DNA from: an uncultured Methanobrevibacter sp.
GTDB lineage: Archaea; Methanobacteriota; Methanobacteria; Methanobacteriales; Methanobacteriaceae
NCBI GenBank assembly: GCA_900317865.1
Contig: ONIK01000074.1
Span: 1 to 17,433 of the forward strand
Length of the DNA: 17,433 bases
Direction of reading: 5' to 3'
Shown: in pieces, positions 1-6,486 of the stretch
Numbering within the stretch: the stretch's first letter is position 1
Layout: every line of letters begins with the position of its first letter
Made by a program: the position numbers and the translations under genes
Notes under the pieces: model-generated
Databases searched by the model: none
What the model was told of the DNA's origin: nothing
What the model saw: only the letters and a program-made list of their open reading frames with translations

Positions 1-384
1 TTCGTGAGTGTGTTTTGCTTCAAGAGGAGGCATAGCTGCTTCTACAACAGTACCGTAACCTAATCTTGAGTATCTGTAACCGGTTGCAGGACAACTTGGG
101 ATAGAGAAACCAGATTCTGATCTTAATACTTTTGTTTTTTGAGTAACACCTCTTCTGGAATCTTCAGGTCTGTATAATCTTCCAACTACTAATTTTGGAC
201 CTGCAACGTGAGCGTGAGGGTCAACACCTGCTGGCATGACTATTTTATCGGTAACGTCTAAGACTTTTGCATCGGAAGAAACATCGTCAACGATAATGCC
301 GTCTTTAAACATGACATCTTTTTTCTCCCCGTTAATTTCATTAGCTGGGTCGTAGACAATACCATTTTTAAGAATATATTCCAT
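1..384 (-). CDS. fwdA: Formylmethanofuran dehydrogenase subunit A, N-terminal part (runs off left edge)
   Basis: Only the first 128 codons are present. FwdA is the amidohydrolase-like subunit of the cytoplasmic formylmethanofuran dehydrogenase complex; in the family it joins formate, made from CO2 at the FwdB site, to methanofuran at a binuclear metal centre. What is seen: an N-terminal beta-sandwich start (MEYILKNGIVYDP), then the metal-binding HxH in GVDPHAHVAGPK (His57 and His59), then GRLYRPEDSRRG and EAAMPPLEAKHTHE, all typical of FwdA. The ATG at 384 is preceded by a good ribosome site (AGGTGAT) located between it and the fwdB stop, 10 nt away. It is the last fwd gene visible; fwdC would be expected further left. 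No internal loss is apparent in this part, unlike fwdB next door. Confidence 0.93.
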   Translation of the reverse strand, partial: MEYILKNGIVYDPANEINGEKKDVMFKDGIIVDDVSSDAKVLDVTDKIVMPAGVDPHAHVAGPKLVVGRLYRPEDSRRGVTQKTKVLRSESGFSIPSCPATGYRYSRLGYGTVVEAAMPPLEAKHTHE

Positions 385-394
385 TATATCACCT

Positions 395-1681
395 TTAGAG
401 TGCGTTTGGATTTGGCACATATTTTGGAGCTACGTTTGGCTCTTCTCTGAGTTTCATTACTCTTTCTTTCAATTCACGGACAATCCATTCGTCATCAAAT
501 GAACCTGGTAATACAACATCAGCGAGTTCAGTTGATGGACCCCAGTGAATATCGATTTGAATAACAGGAATGTTAGCTAAGTGTTGGTTTGCTCCGTTAG
601 GGAAGTGAGCACCAGGGTCAGCTGCAATAACCATGAAACAATCAGGTTCTTTTCTGGTTAATAAATCGATAGTATTGGTTTCTCCTAACATATATCTTGG
701 GTAACCTCTACAGTAGTCAACACCGAAAGCGAATCCACATTCAAATGCCATGAAAATGTTGAAACCGTTTACGTTAAAGTGTCCTCTCATTGGAGTAAGA
801 CCCCATTTGGAGAATCTGTTTAAGTCTTGAACCATTTTAATAGCAATATCAATGTTTCTTTGTTTGGATAAAGTGTGGGTTAAACCAAGACCGAAGAATA
901 AAACACCGAATTCAGCATTTTTCATTTCTTCAGCTAATTCGTAAATATCTTCTTTAGGAATTCCAGAAATTACATCTTGGTATAATTCTTTTCCTCTTAA
1001 TACAGCTCTGATAGCGTTATAGAAACCGTAGTCCCCATTTTGTTCAAATCCAATCCATTTATCAGAACATTTTGCAGTGTCTGAGAATTTTGGATCCATG
1101 GTAATAACAGTTCTGTCAAATCTTCCTCTTTGTCTGAAGTATCCACGACAGAATACAGCATATCTTGCCATGTGTCTTGGGTGAGAGTTCATTGCGTTAC
1201 TTCCAGAGTATGCGATAACGTCAGCTCTGTTTTGTACTTCACCTAAAGTTTGGATAGGGTAACCTGCGTTTTGTACAGCTTGTAATGAAGGACCGTGACA
1301 AATGGTTGCTTGGTTATCTAATACTGCACCAATATATTCACCTAAAGCTACTCCTTCTTTCATACATTCAGTAGAAGTTTCAGACCAACCGTAAAATACT
1401 GGTCTAACTGAGTTTGCGATGTATTCAGCAGCTTTATCTAAAGCAGTATCCCAATCTACTTCCATGAGTTCTCCATTTTCATCCCTAATCATTGGAACAA
1501 TTAATCTTTGATCCATATCTTCCATGATTTTACTTGCACCAAGTCTGCATGCGTGTCTTACAGCAACTACATGACCATTTTTAACTAAGTAGTCTAAATC
1601 GTCACAGTTACAACCACAAAATGCACAGGTACAGTTTTCTACAATGTAATCGTAATCAGTTACAGGTGGTTCATAAGTCAT
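395..1681 (-). CDS. fwdB: Formylmethanofuran dehydrogenase subunit B (molybdopterin subunit), apparently with an internal loss
   Basis: Catalytic subunit that reduces CO2 to formate at a tungsto- or molybdo-bis(pyranopterin guanine dinucleotide). Seen: N-terminal [4Fe-4S] motif (CTCAFCGCNC and the later Cys in RHACRLG), the metal-ligand Cys in ATICHGPS (about residue 128, Cys not Sec), and family blocks SNAMNSHPRH, FGLGLTHT, PMRGHFNVNGFN and DPGAHFPN. A TTG at 1687 also opens the frame, but the ATG at 1681 sits 10 nt after GGAGGAG and is preferred. The first 11 nt overlap the end of fwdD. Oddity: after ADVVLPGSF the protein goes directly to DDEWIVRELK. The family block between these points, with the GTxYRxDxVP signature, is missing (about 28 residues by my recollection of Methanothermobacter and Methanosarcina homologues). 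This is either a real deletion or an assembly error. Confidence 0.92.
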   Translation of the reverse strand: MTYEPPVTDYDYIVENCTCAFCGCNCDDLDYLVKNGHVVAVRHACRLGASKIMEDMDQRLIVPMIRDENGELMEVDWDTALDKAAEYIANSVRPVFYGWSETSTECMKEGVALGEYIGAVLDNQATICHGPSLQAVQNAGYPIQTLGEVQNRADVIAYSGSNAMNSHPRHMARYAVFCRGYFRQRGRFDRTVITMDPKFSDTAKCSDKWIGFEQNGDYGFYNAIRAVLRGKELYQDVISGIPKEDIYELAEEMKNAEFGVLFFGLGLTHTLSKQRNIDIAIKMVQDLNRFSKWGLTPMRGHFNVNGFNIFMAFECGFAFGVDYCRGYPRYMLGETNTIDLLTRKEPDCFMVIAADPGAHFPNGANQHLANIPVIQIDIHWGPSTELADVVLPGSFDDEWIVRELKERVMKLREEPNVAPKYVPNPNAL

Positions 1682-2240
1682 GATCAATCAACTCCTCCCA
1701 TTTACGTCCTTTGTAAACTGGTAATTCACCTAATGAATCCATGTTTTCAACAGTGTCATCATCAGTTTCATCAACATATTTTTTGTATACCCATCTCATT
1801 AAATCTGCCATGAGTAATACTTTTCTGTCTGTTTTTTCAACAGTGCATCTAATACCTTTGTAAGTAGGGTCAGAACAGCAGTAAGTATCGTGACTTACAA
1901 TAGTGTTAGCCCAAGGTCCTTTACAAATAAATACAGTACCTTCGTGAGGTGCGTCTCTTGATACTGCACAGTTTACTACAACTTCACCAAAATCAGTTTT
2001 TACTAAAACAGTATCCCAATTATTTACACCTAATTTAGCCATGTCCCTAGGGTCCATGTAACAAGTTCCAGAAGCGTTTTTATATTCTTCTTTTAAAGTG
2101 GATCCTCTTTTCTTACATGCACCTTGGTAGATGTCTGAACCGGTATTTAACATACATTTAAGAACATCAGTAGTTCCTTCCCCTGTAATTTTTACATCAG
2201 GTACAACAGGTTTTTCTAAATAAGTATTAGCATAATGCAT
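1671..2240 (-). CDS. fwdD: Formylmethanofuran dehydrogenase subunit D
   Basis: FwdD matches the C-terminal molydopterin-dinucleotide-binding domain that is part of the single large chain in bacterial formate dehydrogenases; it completes the FwdB active site as a separate subunit. Seen: the core LNTGSDIYQG, then CYMDPRDMAKLGV, DTVLVKTDFGEVVV, and FICKGPWANTIVSHDTY, all in family order. At 189 aa it is longer than the about 130 aa I recall for Methanothermobacter FwdD. The extra length is an N-terminal lead of about 25 residues and an acidic C-terminal tail (DETDDDTVENMD) that runs into fwdB. ATG at 2240 with GGGGG upstream; 12 nt after fwdG. The 3' end overlaps fwdB, so translation is probably coupled. 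Confidence 0.9.
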   Translation of the reverse strand: MHYANTYLEKPVVPDVKITGEGTTDVLKCMLNTGSDIYQGACKKRGSTLKEEYKNASGTCYMDPRDMAKLGVNNWDTVLVKTDFGEVVVNCAVSRDAPHEGTVFICKGPWANTIVSHDTYCCSDPTYKGIRCTVEKTDRKVLLMADLMRWVYKKYVDETDDDTVENMDSLGELPVYKGRKWEELIDHDL

Positions 2241-2252
2241 ATTATTTCCCCC

Positions 2253-2483
2253 TTATTCTAACCATATAGCGTTTACTGGGCAAAACATTTGACAAGTTCC
2301 ACATAATTCACATTTATCTGGACTGAAAAGTTTAATAAACCCATTTTCTACCATGATAACTACTTCTTCAGTTTTTGCACCACTACCACCAGCATTTTCT
2401 GGACTGATAGCTGCATTAACAGGACAAGCAATTACACAAATTCCGCATCCTAAACAATTATCTTGATTTACTTTAAGTTCCAT
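2253..2483 (-). CDS. fwdG: Formylmethanofuran dehydrogenase subunit G (2[4Fe-4S] ferredoxin)
   Basis: Small ferredoxin-like subunit that carries electrons between the FwdF polyferredoxin and the FwdB cluster. Seen: two complete CxxCxxCxxxCP motifs, CLGCGICVIACP near the N-terminus and CELCGTCQMFCP near the C-terminus, separated by a loop (SPENAGGSGAKTEE), about 76 residues in all, the usual size. The frame can be opened from a TTG at 2486, but the ATG at 2483 gives the normal start MELKVNQDNC. The ribosome site AGGTGAT overlaps the stop codon of fwdF, which points to coupled translation of F and G. Confidence 0.92.
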   Translation of the reverse strand: MELKVNQDNCLGCGICVIACPVNAAISPENAGGSGAKTEEVVIMVENGFIKLFSPDKCELCGTCQMFCPVNAIWLE

Positions 2484-2491
2484 CAAATCAC

Positions 2492-3547
2492 CTAGTCTTT
2501 AATTGCATTTAAAGCATCTGTCCAAGTTGCTGAATTTGTTGGAGTGTGATCAACATCAGTTCTTTTTACAGTAATTGCACCGTTAGGACATGCTTTAGCA
2601 CATGCTTTACATTTAATACAGTAATCAGGTTGTGCAACAATGTAATCTAATCTTGAACCTGGACCAGTTGAAACTGGGAATGCTAATGCATTACATTTAC
2701 AAATATCTACACAAGCACCACATGCTTGACATTTATCTTGGTCATCAGTTGGGCAGACTCCTTCACACCATCCACAGTAAACACAGAGTTCACTATCAAT
2801 GACGGAGTTACCTTTAACAGCAGCTTTTGAAGGGTCAATATCATATTCACCGTAGGAACAAAGTCTACATAATGCTTTAATAGCGTTAGTAGGACATGCT
2901 TTTTTACATACTAAACAGTAAACACATTTGGAAGTATCAACTTCGATAGATTCTTTACCAGTTTCTTTGTCAACAACGATTGCTTCTGCAGGACATAATT
3001 CTTCACAAATACCACAGTAAATACAATCATCATCACTAATTTCTATTTCACCAGTTACTAAATCAGCACGGTCTGGTAATGTTCTGTCAATTACAATAGC
3101 ATCACGTGGGCATGCAACTTCACATTTTTTACAATAAATACATTCATCGTCATCAATTTCGGAAAATGCATTGTAGTGAGGATATGCATCAATTTCACTG
3201 ATTGGTACTCCATCAATGGTTAATACTAATGCGTCAACAGGACATAATCCGCTACACATACCACATAATACACATTTGTCTTCATTAATACTAACTCTTT
3301 GAACATCAAATTCGTCACGAATGTTTTGTGCGATTTTTTCGTGACCACTGAAGTAGACTTTATTGGATACTCGAGCACGAGAATCAATAGCAATCTCATT
3401 CAATGTAATTGCGCCAACAGGACAAGTAGACTCACAAATTCCACATCCAATACAGACATGATCTTTGAAAGATAAATTTCTTACTTCCTCCGCTGACCTT
3501 GTAATGTCAAAGTTATTGTCATTAACTTCTTTCAAATTTCTTATCAT
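2492..3547 (-). CDS. fwdF: Formylmethanofuran dehydrogenase subunit F (polyferredoxin, eight [4Fe-4S] motifs)
   Basis: Electron-wire subunit. Eight CxxCxxCxxxC motifs can be counted, starting near residues 32, 92, 136, 175, 208, 255, 273 and 310, matching the eight clusters known for FwdF. An extra CRLC follows motif five. ATG at 3547 with GGAGAT, which lies inside the end of the upstream gene (2-nt gap). Oddity: motifs six and seven are almost fused (CPTD then DQDKCQACG). The other CP-to-next-Cys gaps are much longer, and homologues as I recall them have a linker of about 15-20 residues here (xAI...EGE...V). Motif seven also reads CVDICKCN, where Pro is usual after the fourth Cys. All cluster cysteines remain, so this could be natural or another small deletion. 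Confidence 0.92.
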   Translation of the reverse strand: MIRNLKEVNDNNFDITRSAEEVRNLSFKDHVCIGCGICESTCPVGAITLNEIAIDSRARVSNKVYFSGHEKIAQNIRDEFDVQRVSINEDKCVLCGMCSGLCPVDALVLTIDGVPISEIDAYPHYNAFSEIDDDECIYCKKCEVACPRDAIVIDRTLPDRADLVTGEIEISDDDCIYCGICEELCPAEAIVVDKETGKESIEVDTSKCVYCLVCKKACPTNAIKALCRLCSYGEYDIDPSKAAVKGNSVIDSELCVYCGWCEGVCPTDDQDKCQACGACVDICKCNALAFPVSTGPGSRLDYIVAQPDYCIKCKACAKACPNGAITVKRTDVDHTPTNSATWTDALNAIKD

Positions 3548-3549
3548 TA

Positions 3550-3999
3550 TTAAATCTCCAAAATTTTAATTGAATCAGTTGGGCACTCATCTTTACATAG
3601 CTGACAACCACAACATAGTACGGAGTTTGTATGTGCTGTTAATGATTCTAACTTAATAGCTTTCATAGAACACACATTTACACATAAGCCGCAACCAATA
3701 CAGGAATCTTCAATAATTGCTTCATAGTTTTTCTCTCGGCAAATATTCACAATTTTTCGACTCTGTTCTGGTTCATCAAATAGCGCGTTGGTCATTATTA
3801 AAAAATCCCTGGGAGATAGTTCAGTGATAGTTCTTGCAACATCAATTGAATTCCAGGATAAGTTCCTGCCGTTCAAATAATGTGATACAGTGGACCTATC
3901 AATTCCTAACTCATCAGCAATTGCCTGGTGACTTTCACCGGCTTCTTTTAATTTAACCGCTGCTAGATATTTCAAACCAGATGCAATATGCTTGGGCAT
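3550..3999 (-). CDS. HTH DNA-binding protein fused to a 2[4Fe-4S] ferredoxin; likely fwd operon regulator
   Basis: First gene of the fwd operon, in the place fwdH has in some Methanobacteriales. From the ATG at 3999 it is 149 aa. Seen: a helix-turn-helix near residues 22-45 (GESHQAIADELGIDRSTVSHYLNG), a linker of about 50 residues, then two C-terminal cluster motifs, CIGCGLCVNVC (ending SMKAI) and CCGCQLCKDECP. An ATG at 4011 also opens the frame (MVVQ...), but it overlaps a palindrome and has no ribosome site; the one at 3999 has GGTGG at the right distance. Inference: a redox-, Fe-S- or metal-responsive regulator that binds the 4010-4028 and 4334-4352 palindromes. Alternatively the ferredoxin part may be structural or an electron-transfer partner of Fwd. 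Fusions of this type are annotated in methanogens but I know of no characterised function. Confidence 0.85.
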   Translation of the reverse strand: MPKHIASGLKYLAAVKLKEAGESHQAIADELGIDRSTVSHYLNGRNLSWNSIDVARTITELSPRDFLIMTNALFDEPEQSRKIVNICREKNYEAIIEDSCIGCGLCVNVCSMKAIKLESLTAHTNSVLCCGCQLCKDECPTDSIKILEI

Positions 4000-4002
4000 T
4001 TG

Positions 4003-4008
4003 AACCAC
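4003..4008 (-). promoter_or_regulatory. Ribosome binding site fixing the start of the HTH-ferredoxin gene
   Basis: Minus-strand GGTGGT lies 3 nt before the ATG at 3999, while the alternative ATG at 4011 has only AT-rich palindrome sequence before it. This favours the shorter product starting MPKHIASG. Confidence 0.6.
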
Positions 4009-4009
4009 C

Positions 4010-4028
4010 ATGTGTAATGATTACACAT
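4010..4028. promoter_or_regulatory. Operator palindrome, copy 1 (fwd side)
   Basis: ATGTGTAATGATTACACAT: perfect 9-bp arms around one central base. It lies immediately downstream (minus direction) of the TATA box at 4038-4045, over the predicted transcription start and just before the ribosome site of the HTH-ferredoxin gene. A bound protein would block initiation there, so autorepression is the simplest inference. A second copy with the same design is at 4334-4352. Confidence 0.75.
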
Positions 4029-4037
4029 ATGTTAATC

Positions 4038-4045
4038 TATATAAA
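4038..4045 (-). promoter_or_regulatory. TATA box of the fwd operon
   Basis: Minus-strand TTTATATA, the consensus archaeal TATA element. Transcription starting about 25 nt further would begin near 4013-4018, inside the operator palindrome and shortly before the first gene. Confidence 0.65.
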
Positions 4046-4262
4046 TATATTTGCCTACTAGAATTAAGTCAAAAGCTTTATATATTACTGTGGGAATACT
4101 ACACTTTTTTAAAATCTAAAATCAATTAAAATTATTAAAATAAAGTAAATAACATTAAAAATCATTATTTTATGAAAATAGAATTAAAATAAAAATTATA
4201 TACAAAATAAAATATTTTAAATAATTAAATGATAGAAATTTTGTAATTTTTCATGAAAATTC

Positions 4263-4291
4263 GTAATACTTTAGGTGAACCAAAGTATTAC
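4263..4291. promoter_or_regulatory. Imperfect 29-bp palindrome with TTTAGGT core
   Basis: Outer arms GTAATACTTT and AAAGTATTAC are perfect 10-bp inverted repeats around a 9-nt centre AGGTGAACC. The inner TTTAGGTGAACCAAA closely resembles the palindrome at 4317-4334 (TTTAGGTTAACCTAAA), so these may be two sites for a second regulator. Binding protein unknown; the ModE/LysR-like protein at 13185 is one candidate. Confidence 0.6.
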
Positions 4292-4316
4292 AAAAATGGT
4301 GAAAATAGGGTAAAAT

Positions 4317-4334
4317 TTTTAGGTTAACCTAAAA
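4317..4334. promoter_or_regulatory. Perfect 18-bp palindrome
   Basis: TTTTAGGTTAACCTAAAA is its own reverse complement. It abuts operator copy 2, sharing base 4334, upstream of the mobB promoter. The shared TTTAGGTxAACC core with the 4263-4291 element suggests a two-site operator. Confidence 0.65.
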
Positions 4335-4352
4335 TGTGTAGTAACTACACAT
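4334..4352. promoter_or_regulatory. Operator palindrome, copy 2 (mobB side)
   Basis: ATGTGTAGTAACTACACAT: 9-bp arms around one base, matching copy 1 at 4010-4028 in all but three central positions (consensus ATGTGTARTnAYTACACAT). It lies 57-75 nt before the mobB start, upstream of the probable TATA region, so the protein could activate or repress here. Confidence 0.75.
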
Positions 4353-4408
4353 ATTAATCTATTAATAATTTGAAATATATATATTAATGTATAATAGGGG
4401 ATTATAAA

Positions 4409-5446
4409 ATGAAAATTGTATCAATTGTGGGGAGAAAAAATACGGGTAAGACCTCACTGACAGTAAAAGTTATTGAGGAACTTACAAAAAGAGGTTATAA
4501 CGTAGCTTCCATTAAGCATTCACACCACACAATGGAAATGGATAGAGAAAATACAGACACCTGGAAGCATAAAAATGCAGGATCCAATGTAGTTGTAGGT
4601 ATTGGCTCAACAACTTTTTTCAATATAAAACAAAAGATGGATTTAAATAGATTACTTTATCTTATTAAACATGTTGATGATGTTGATTTTGTAGTAATTG
4701 AAGGATTTAAAAGCTATAATTATCCCAAAATAGCTACTTCAAGTGATGTTGTTGATAAATATACAATAAAACAAGTGGATTCATTTACAATTACTGAAAA
4801 AGGTGTTAGCGACTTAGCAGACCTGATTGAAGAAAAAGGTCACGACATTGTTGATACATTATTCAAGAGAAATTGCGGATACAATAATGGTGAAGCAATT
4901 GCAAAAGAAATTCGTGAAGGCAATATCAAAACTGAAGACTTGGATTATGTGTCAAGTTACTTGTCTATAGACAATAAAGTGATTGGATTAAATAGATTTG
5001 TCAGTGATTATTTTAAACAGACCGTTCTTGGAATCATTAATACCTTAAATATTAATGACTACGGTGTTGAAGATGTAGAAAAAATTGAGTTATTAATTGA
5101 TAACGAAGATCCCTACAAAAAAAGCACTAAAAATAGCGGCAAAATATTTATTAATCAAAAACATTTAGATGCAAATCAGTTTGTAATAGATATTATCTCA
5201 AATTCAATTAAAGGTATTGTTAATTCCCTTAAAACTGAAGAAAATGTAGAAAAAATTACTGTAGAGATTAAAGGCATTGAAAATAATGAACTTTATAATG
5301 CAGATATTGATTTAAAAATTAACGATGAAATATTAGAAATCAATAAATTCACCTGCGGAATAATAAAAGAAAGTGTGTTTGCAATGGTAAATACCTTAAA
5401 AACTGATGAAGAAATCAATGAAATAAAAATTGAAGTGGGAGTATAA
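4409..5446 (+). CDS. mobB: MobB-type molybdopterin-guanine dinucleotide biosynthesis GTPase fused to a C-terminal triple-repeat domain
   Basis: Residues 1-150 are MobB: P-loop GRKNTGKTS (8-16), IKHSHH (35-40), DTWKHKNAGSN (50-60) and VVIEGFK (95-101). MobB binds GTP and assists attachment of GMP to molybdopterin, giving the dinucleotide cofactor that Fwd and Fdh need. At 345 aa it is about twice the usual MobB length. The second half holds three copies of a roughly 43-residue unit: helix LNRFVSDYFKQTVLGIINTL (194-213), ANQFVIDIISNSIKGIVNSL (255-274) and INKFTCGIIKESVFAMVNTL (311-330). Each is followed by an acidic turn and a strand such as VEKITVEIKG. The repeat function is unknown to me; it has no cysteine-cluster motif. 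Ribosome site AGGGGAT; moaA follows after 3 nt, so the two form an operon. Confidence 0.88.
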   Translation: MKIVSIVGRKNTGKTSLTVKVIEELTKRGYNVASIKHSHHTMEMDRENTDTWKHKNAGSNVVVGIGSTTFFNIKQKMDLNRLLYLIKHVDDVDFVVIEGFKSYNYPKIATSSDVVDKYTIKQVDSFTITEKGVSDLADLIEEKGHDIVDTLFKRNCGYNNGEAIAKEIREGNIKTEDLDYVSSYLSIDNKVIGLNRFVSDYFKQTVLGIINTLNINDYGVEDVEKIELLIDNEDPYKKSTKNSGKIFINQKHLDANQFVIDIISNSIKGIVNSLKTEENVEKITVEIKGIENNELYNADIDLKINDEILEINKFTCGIIKESVFAMVNTLKTDEEINEIKIEVGV

Positions 5447-5449
5447 AGT

Positions 5450-6382
5450 ATGAGCGAAAGAGTAGTAAAAGACAATTATGACAGGCCAATACTTTCACTA
5501 AGGATTACATTGACAAACAGGTGTAATGTTAACTGTATTTACTGCCATCATGACGGCATGAGATCATCCAAAAACGAAATGACTGCAGATGAAGTCTATA
5601 AAATATGCCAAATAGCTAAAAGGATTGGAGTTAGAAAAATAAGACTTTCAGGCGGAGAACCATTAATAAGAAAAGACATTGTTGAAATTGTGGAGAAAAT
5701 AGATAGTATTGGCTTTAAAGACATTTCAATAACAACAAATGGAATACTGCTTGAAAAATATGCTCAAGATCTGAAAAATGCTGGATTAGACAGAGTTAAT
5801 GTTAGTCTGGATACATTGAATCCGCAAACCTATGAGTTCATTACAAAAAAAGATTATCTCGAAGCAGCCAAAAAAGGAATCCTGAAAAGTGTTGAAGTCG
5901 GCCTTTATCCAGTTAAAATCAATATGGTTATTATGAAGGATATCAATGAACATGAAATCAAAGACATGTTTATGTTCTGTAGAGATAATGACATGGTGCT
6001 TCAATTAATAGAGCTTATTGAAAGTGAAAACTGTGATGATGATAAATTCTCCGCAGAATATCATTATAAACTAGACATGGTTGAAGAAAGGTTAGCTGAT
6101 ATGGCTGATGATGTTCGAGAACGTGAATTTATGCAGGGGCGTCGAAAATATTACATTAACGGCGGAGAAATCGAGGTAGTTAAACCTGTTGATAACTCTA
6201 AATTTTGCGCAAATTGCACTAGATTAAGAGTAACACCCGATGGAAAAATTAAGCCTTGTTTACTTAGAAACGATAATCTTGTAGATATCATTACAGACAT
6301 TAGAAATAATGCAAACGATGATGAACTGGAAGATATATTTTTAAGAGGTATTAATAAACGCGAACCGTTTAATACCGATTAA
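5450..6382 (+). CDS. moaA: GTP 3',8-cyclase (molybdenum cofactor biosynthesis protein A)
   Basis: Radical SAM enzyme that, with MoaC, converts GTP to cyclic pyranopterin monophosphate, the first step of molybdopterin synthesis. Seen: radical SAM motif CNVNCIYC (Cys25, 29, 32), the SAM-contact block RLSGGEPL, ITTNG, NVSLDTL, and the second [4Fe-4S] site FCANCTRLRVTPDGKIKPC (Cys253, 256, 270). 310 aa, normal for archaeal MoaA. It lacks the C-terminal GG of bacterial forms, as archaeal ones often do. Preceded by GTGGGAG inside the end of mobB, with only 3 nt between the genes. It therefore probably shares the mobB promoter and its operators, linking cofactor supply to fwd expression. Confidence 0.95.
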   Translation: MSERVVKDNYDRPILSLRITLTNRCNVNCIYCHHDGMRSSKNEMTADEVYKICQIAKRIGVRKIRLSGGEPLIRKDIVEIVEKIDSIGFKDISITTNGILLEKYAQDLKNAGLDRVNVSLDTLNPQTYEFITKKDYLEAAKKGILKSVEVGLYPVKINMVIMKDINEHEIKDMFMFCRDNDMVLQLIELIESENCDDDKFSAEYHYKLDMVEERLADMADDVREREFMQGRRKYYINGGEIEVVKPVDNSKFCANCTRLRVTPDGKIKPCLLRNDNLVDIITDIRNNANDDELEDIFLRGINKREPFNTD

Positions 6383-6387
6383 AATTC

Positions 6388-6394
6388 TTTTTTT
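6388..6394 (+). terminator. T-tract terminator after moaA
   Basis: A run of seven T starting 5 nt after the moaA stop, typical of archaeal intrinsic termination. The next gene is convergent. Confidence 0.5.
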
Positions 6395-6439
6395 ATAAAT
6401 TTTAATAAAAAACTAGTTTAAAAAAAAATGAAAGAAGGT

Positions 6440-6486
6440 AATCCTTTTAAAAAAAATAAAAAGATAAATAAAGCATGATGCTTTAT
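6440..6486 (-). terminator. Terminator of the fdh operon
   Basis: Palindrome ATAAAGCATGATGCTTTAT (6468-6486) begins directly after the fdhB stop codon. Reading the minus strand it is followed by a T-rich stretch (TTTATCTTTTTATTTTTTTT), as expected for termination. Confidence 0.6.

Larger units (their letters stand above)
4029..4408. other. Divergent control region between fwd and mobB-moaA operons
   Basis: About 380 bp with no gene, extremely AT-rich. It contains, left to right: the fwd TATA box (4038-4045), a plus-strand TTTATATAT near 4077 without an obvious nearby gene, a featureless A/T stretch (4100-4245), a small palindrome TTTTCATGAAAA (4248-4259), the imperfect 29-bp palindrome (4263-4291), the perfect 18-bp palindrome (4317-4334), the second operator (4334-4352), an AATATATATAT stretch (about 4374-4384) and the ribosome site AGGGGAT before mobB. 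Confidence 0.7.

Noticed and set aside
4100..4245. CRISPR, tandem repeat or small RNA in the AT-rich divergent spacer
   Set aside because: No regular repeat unit or stable GC-containing stem; simple A/T richness only.
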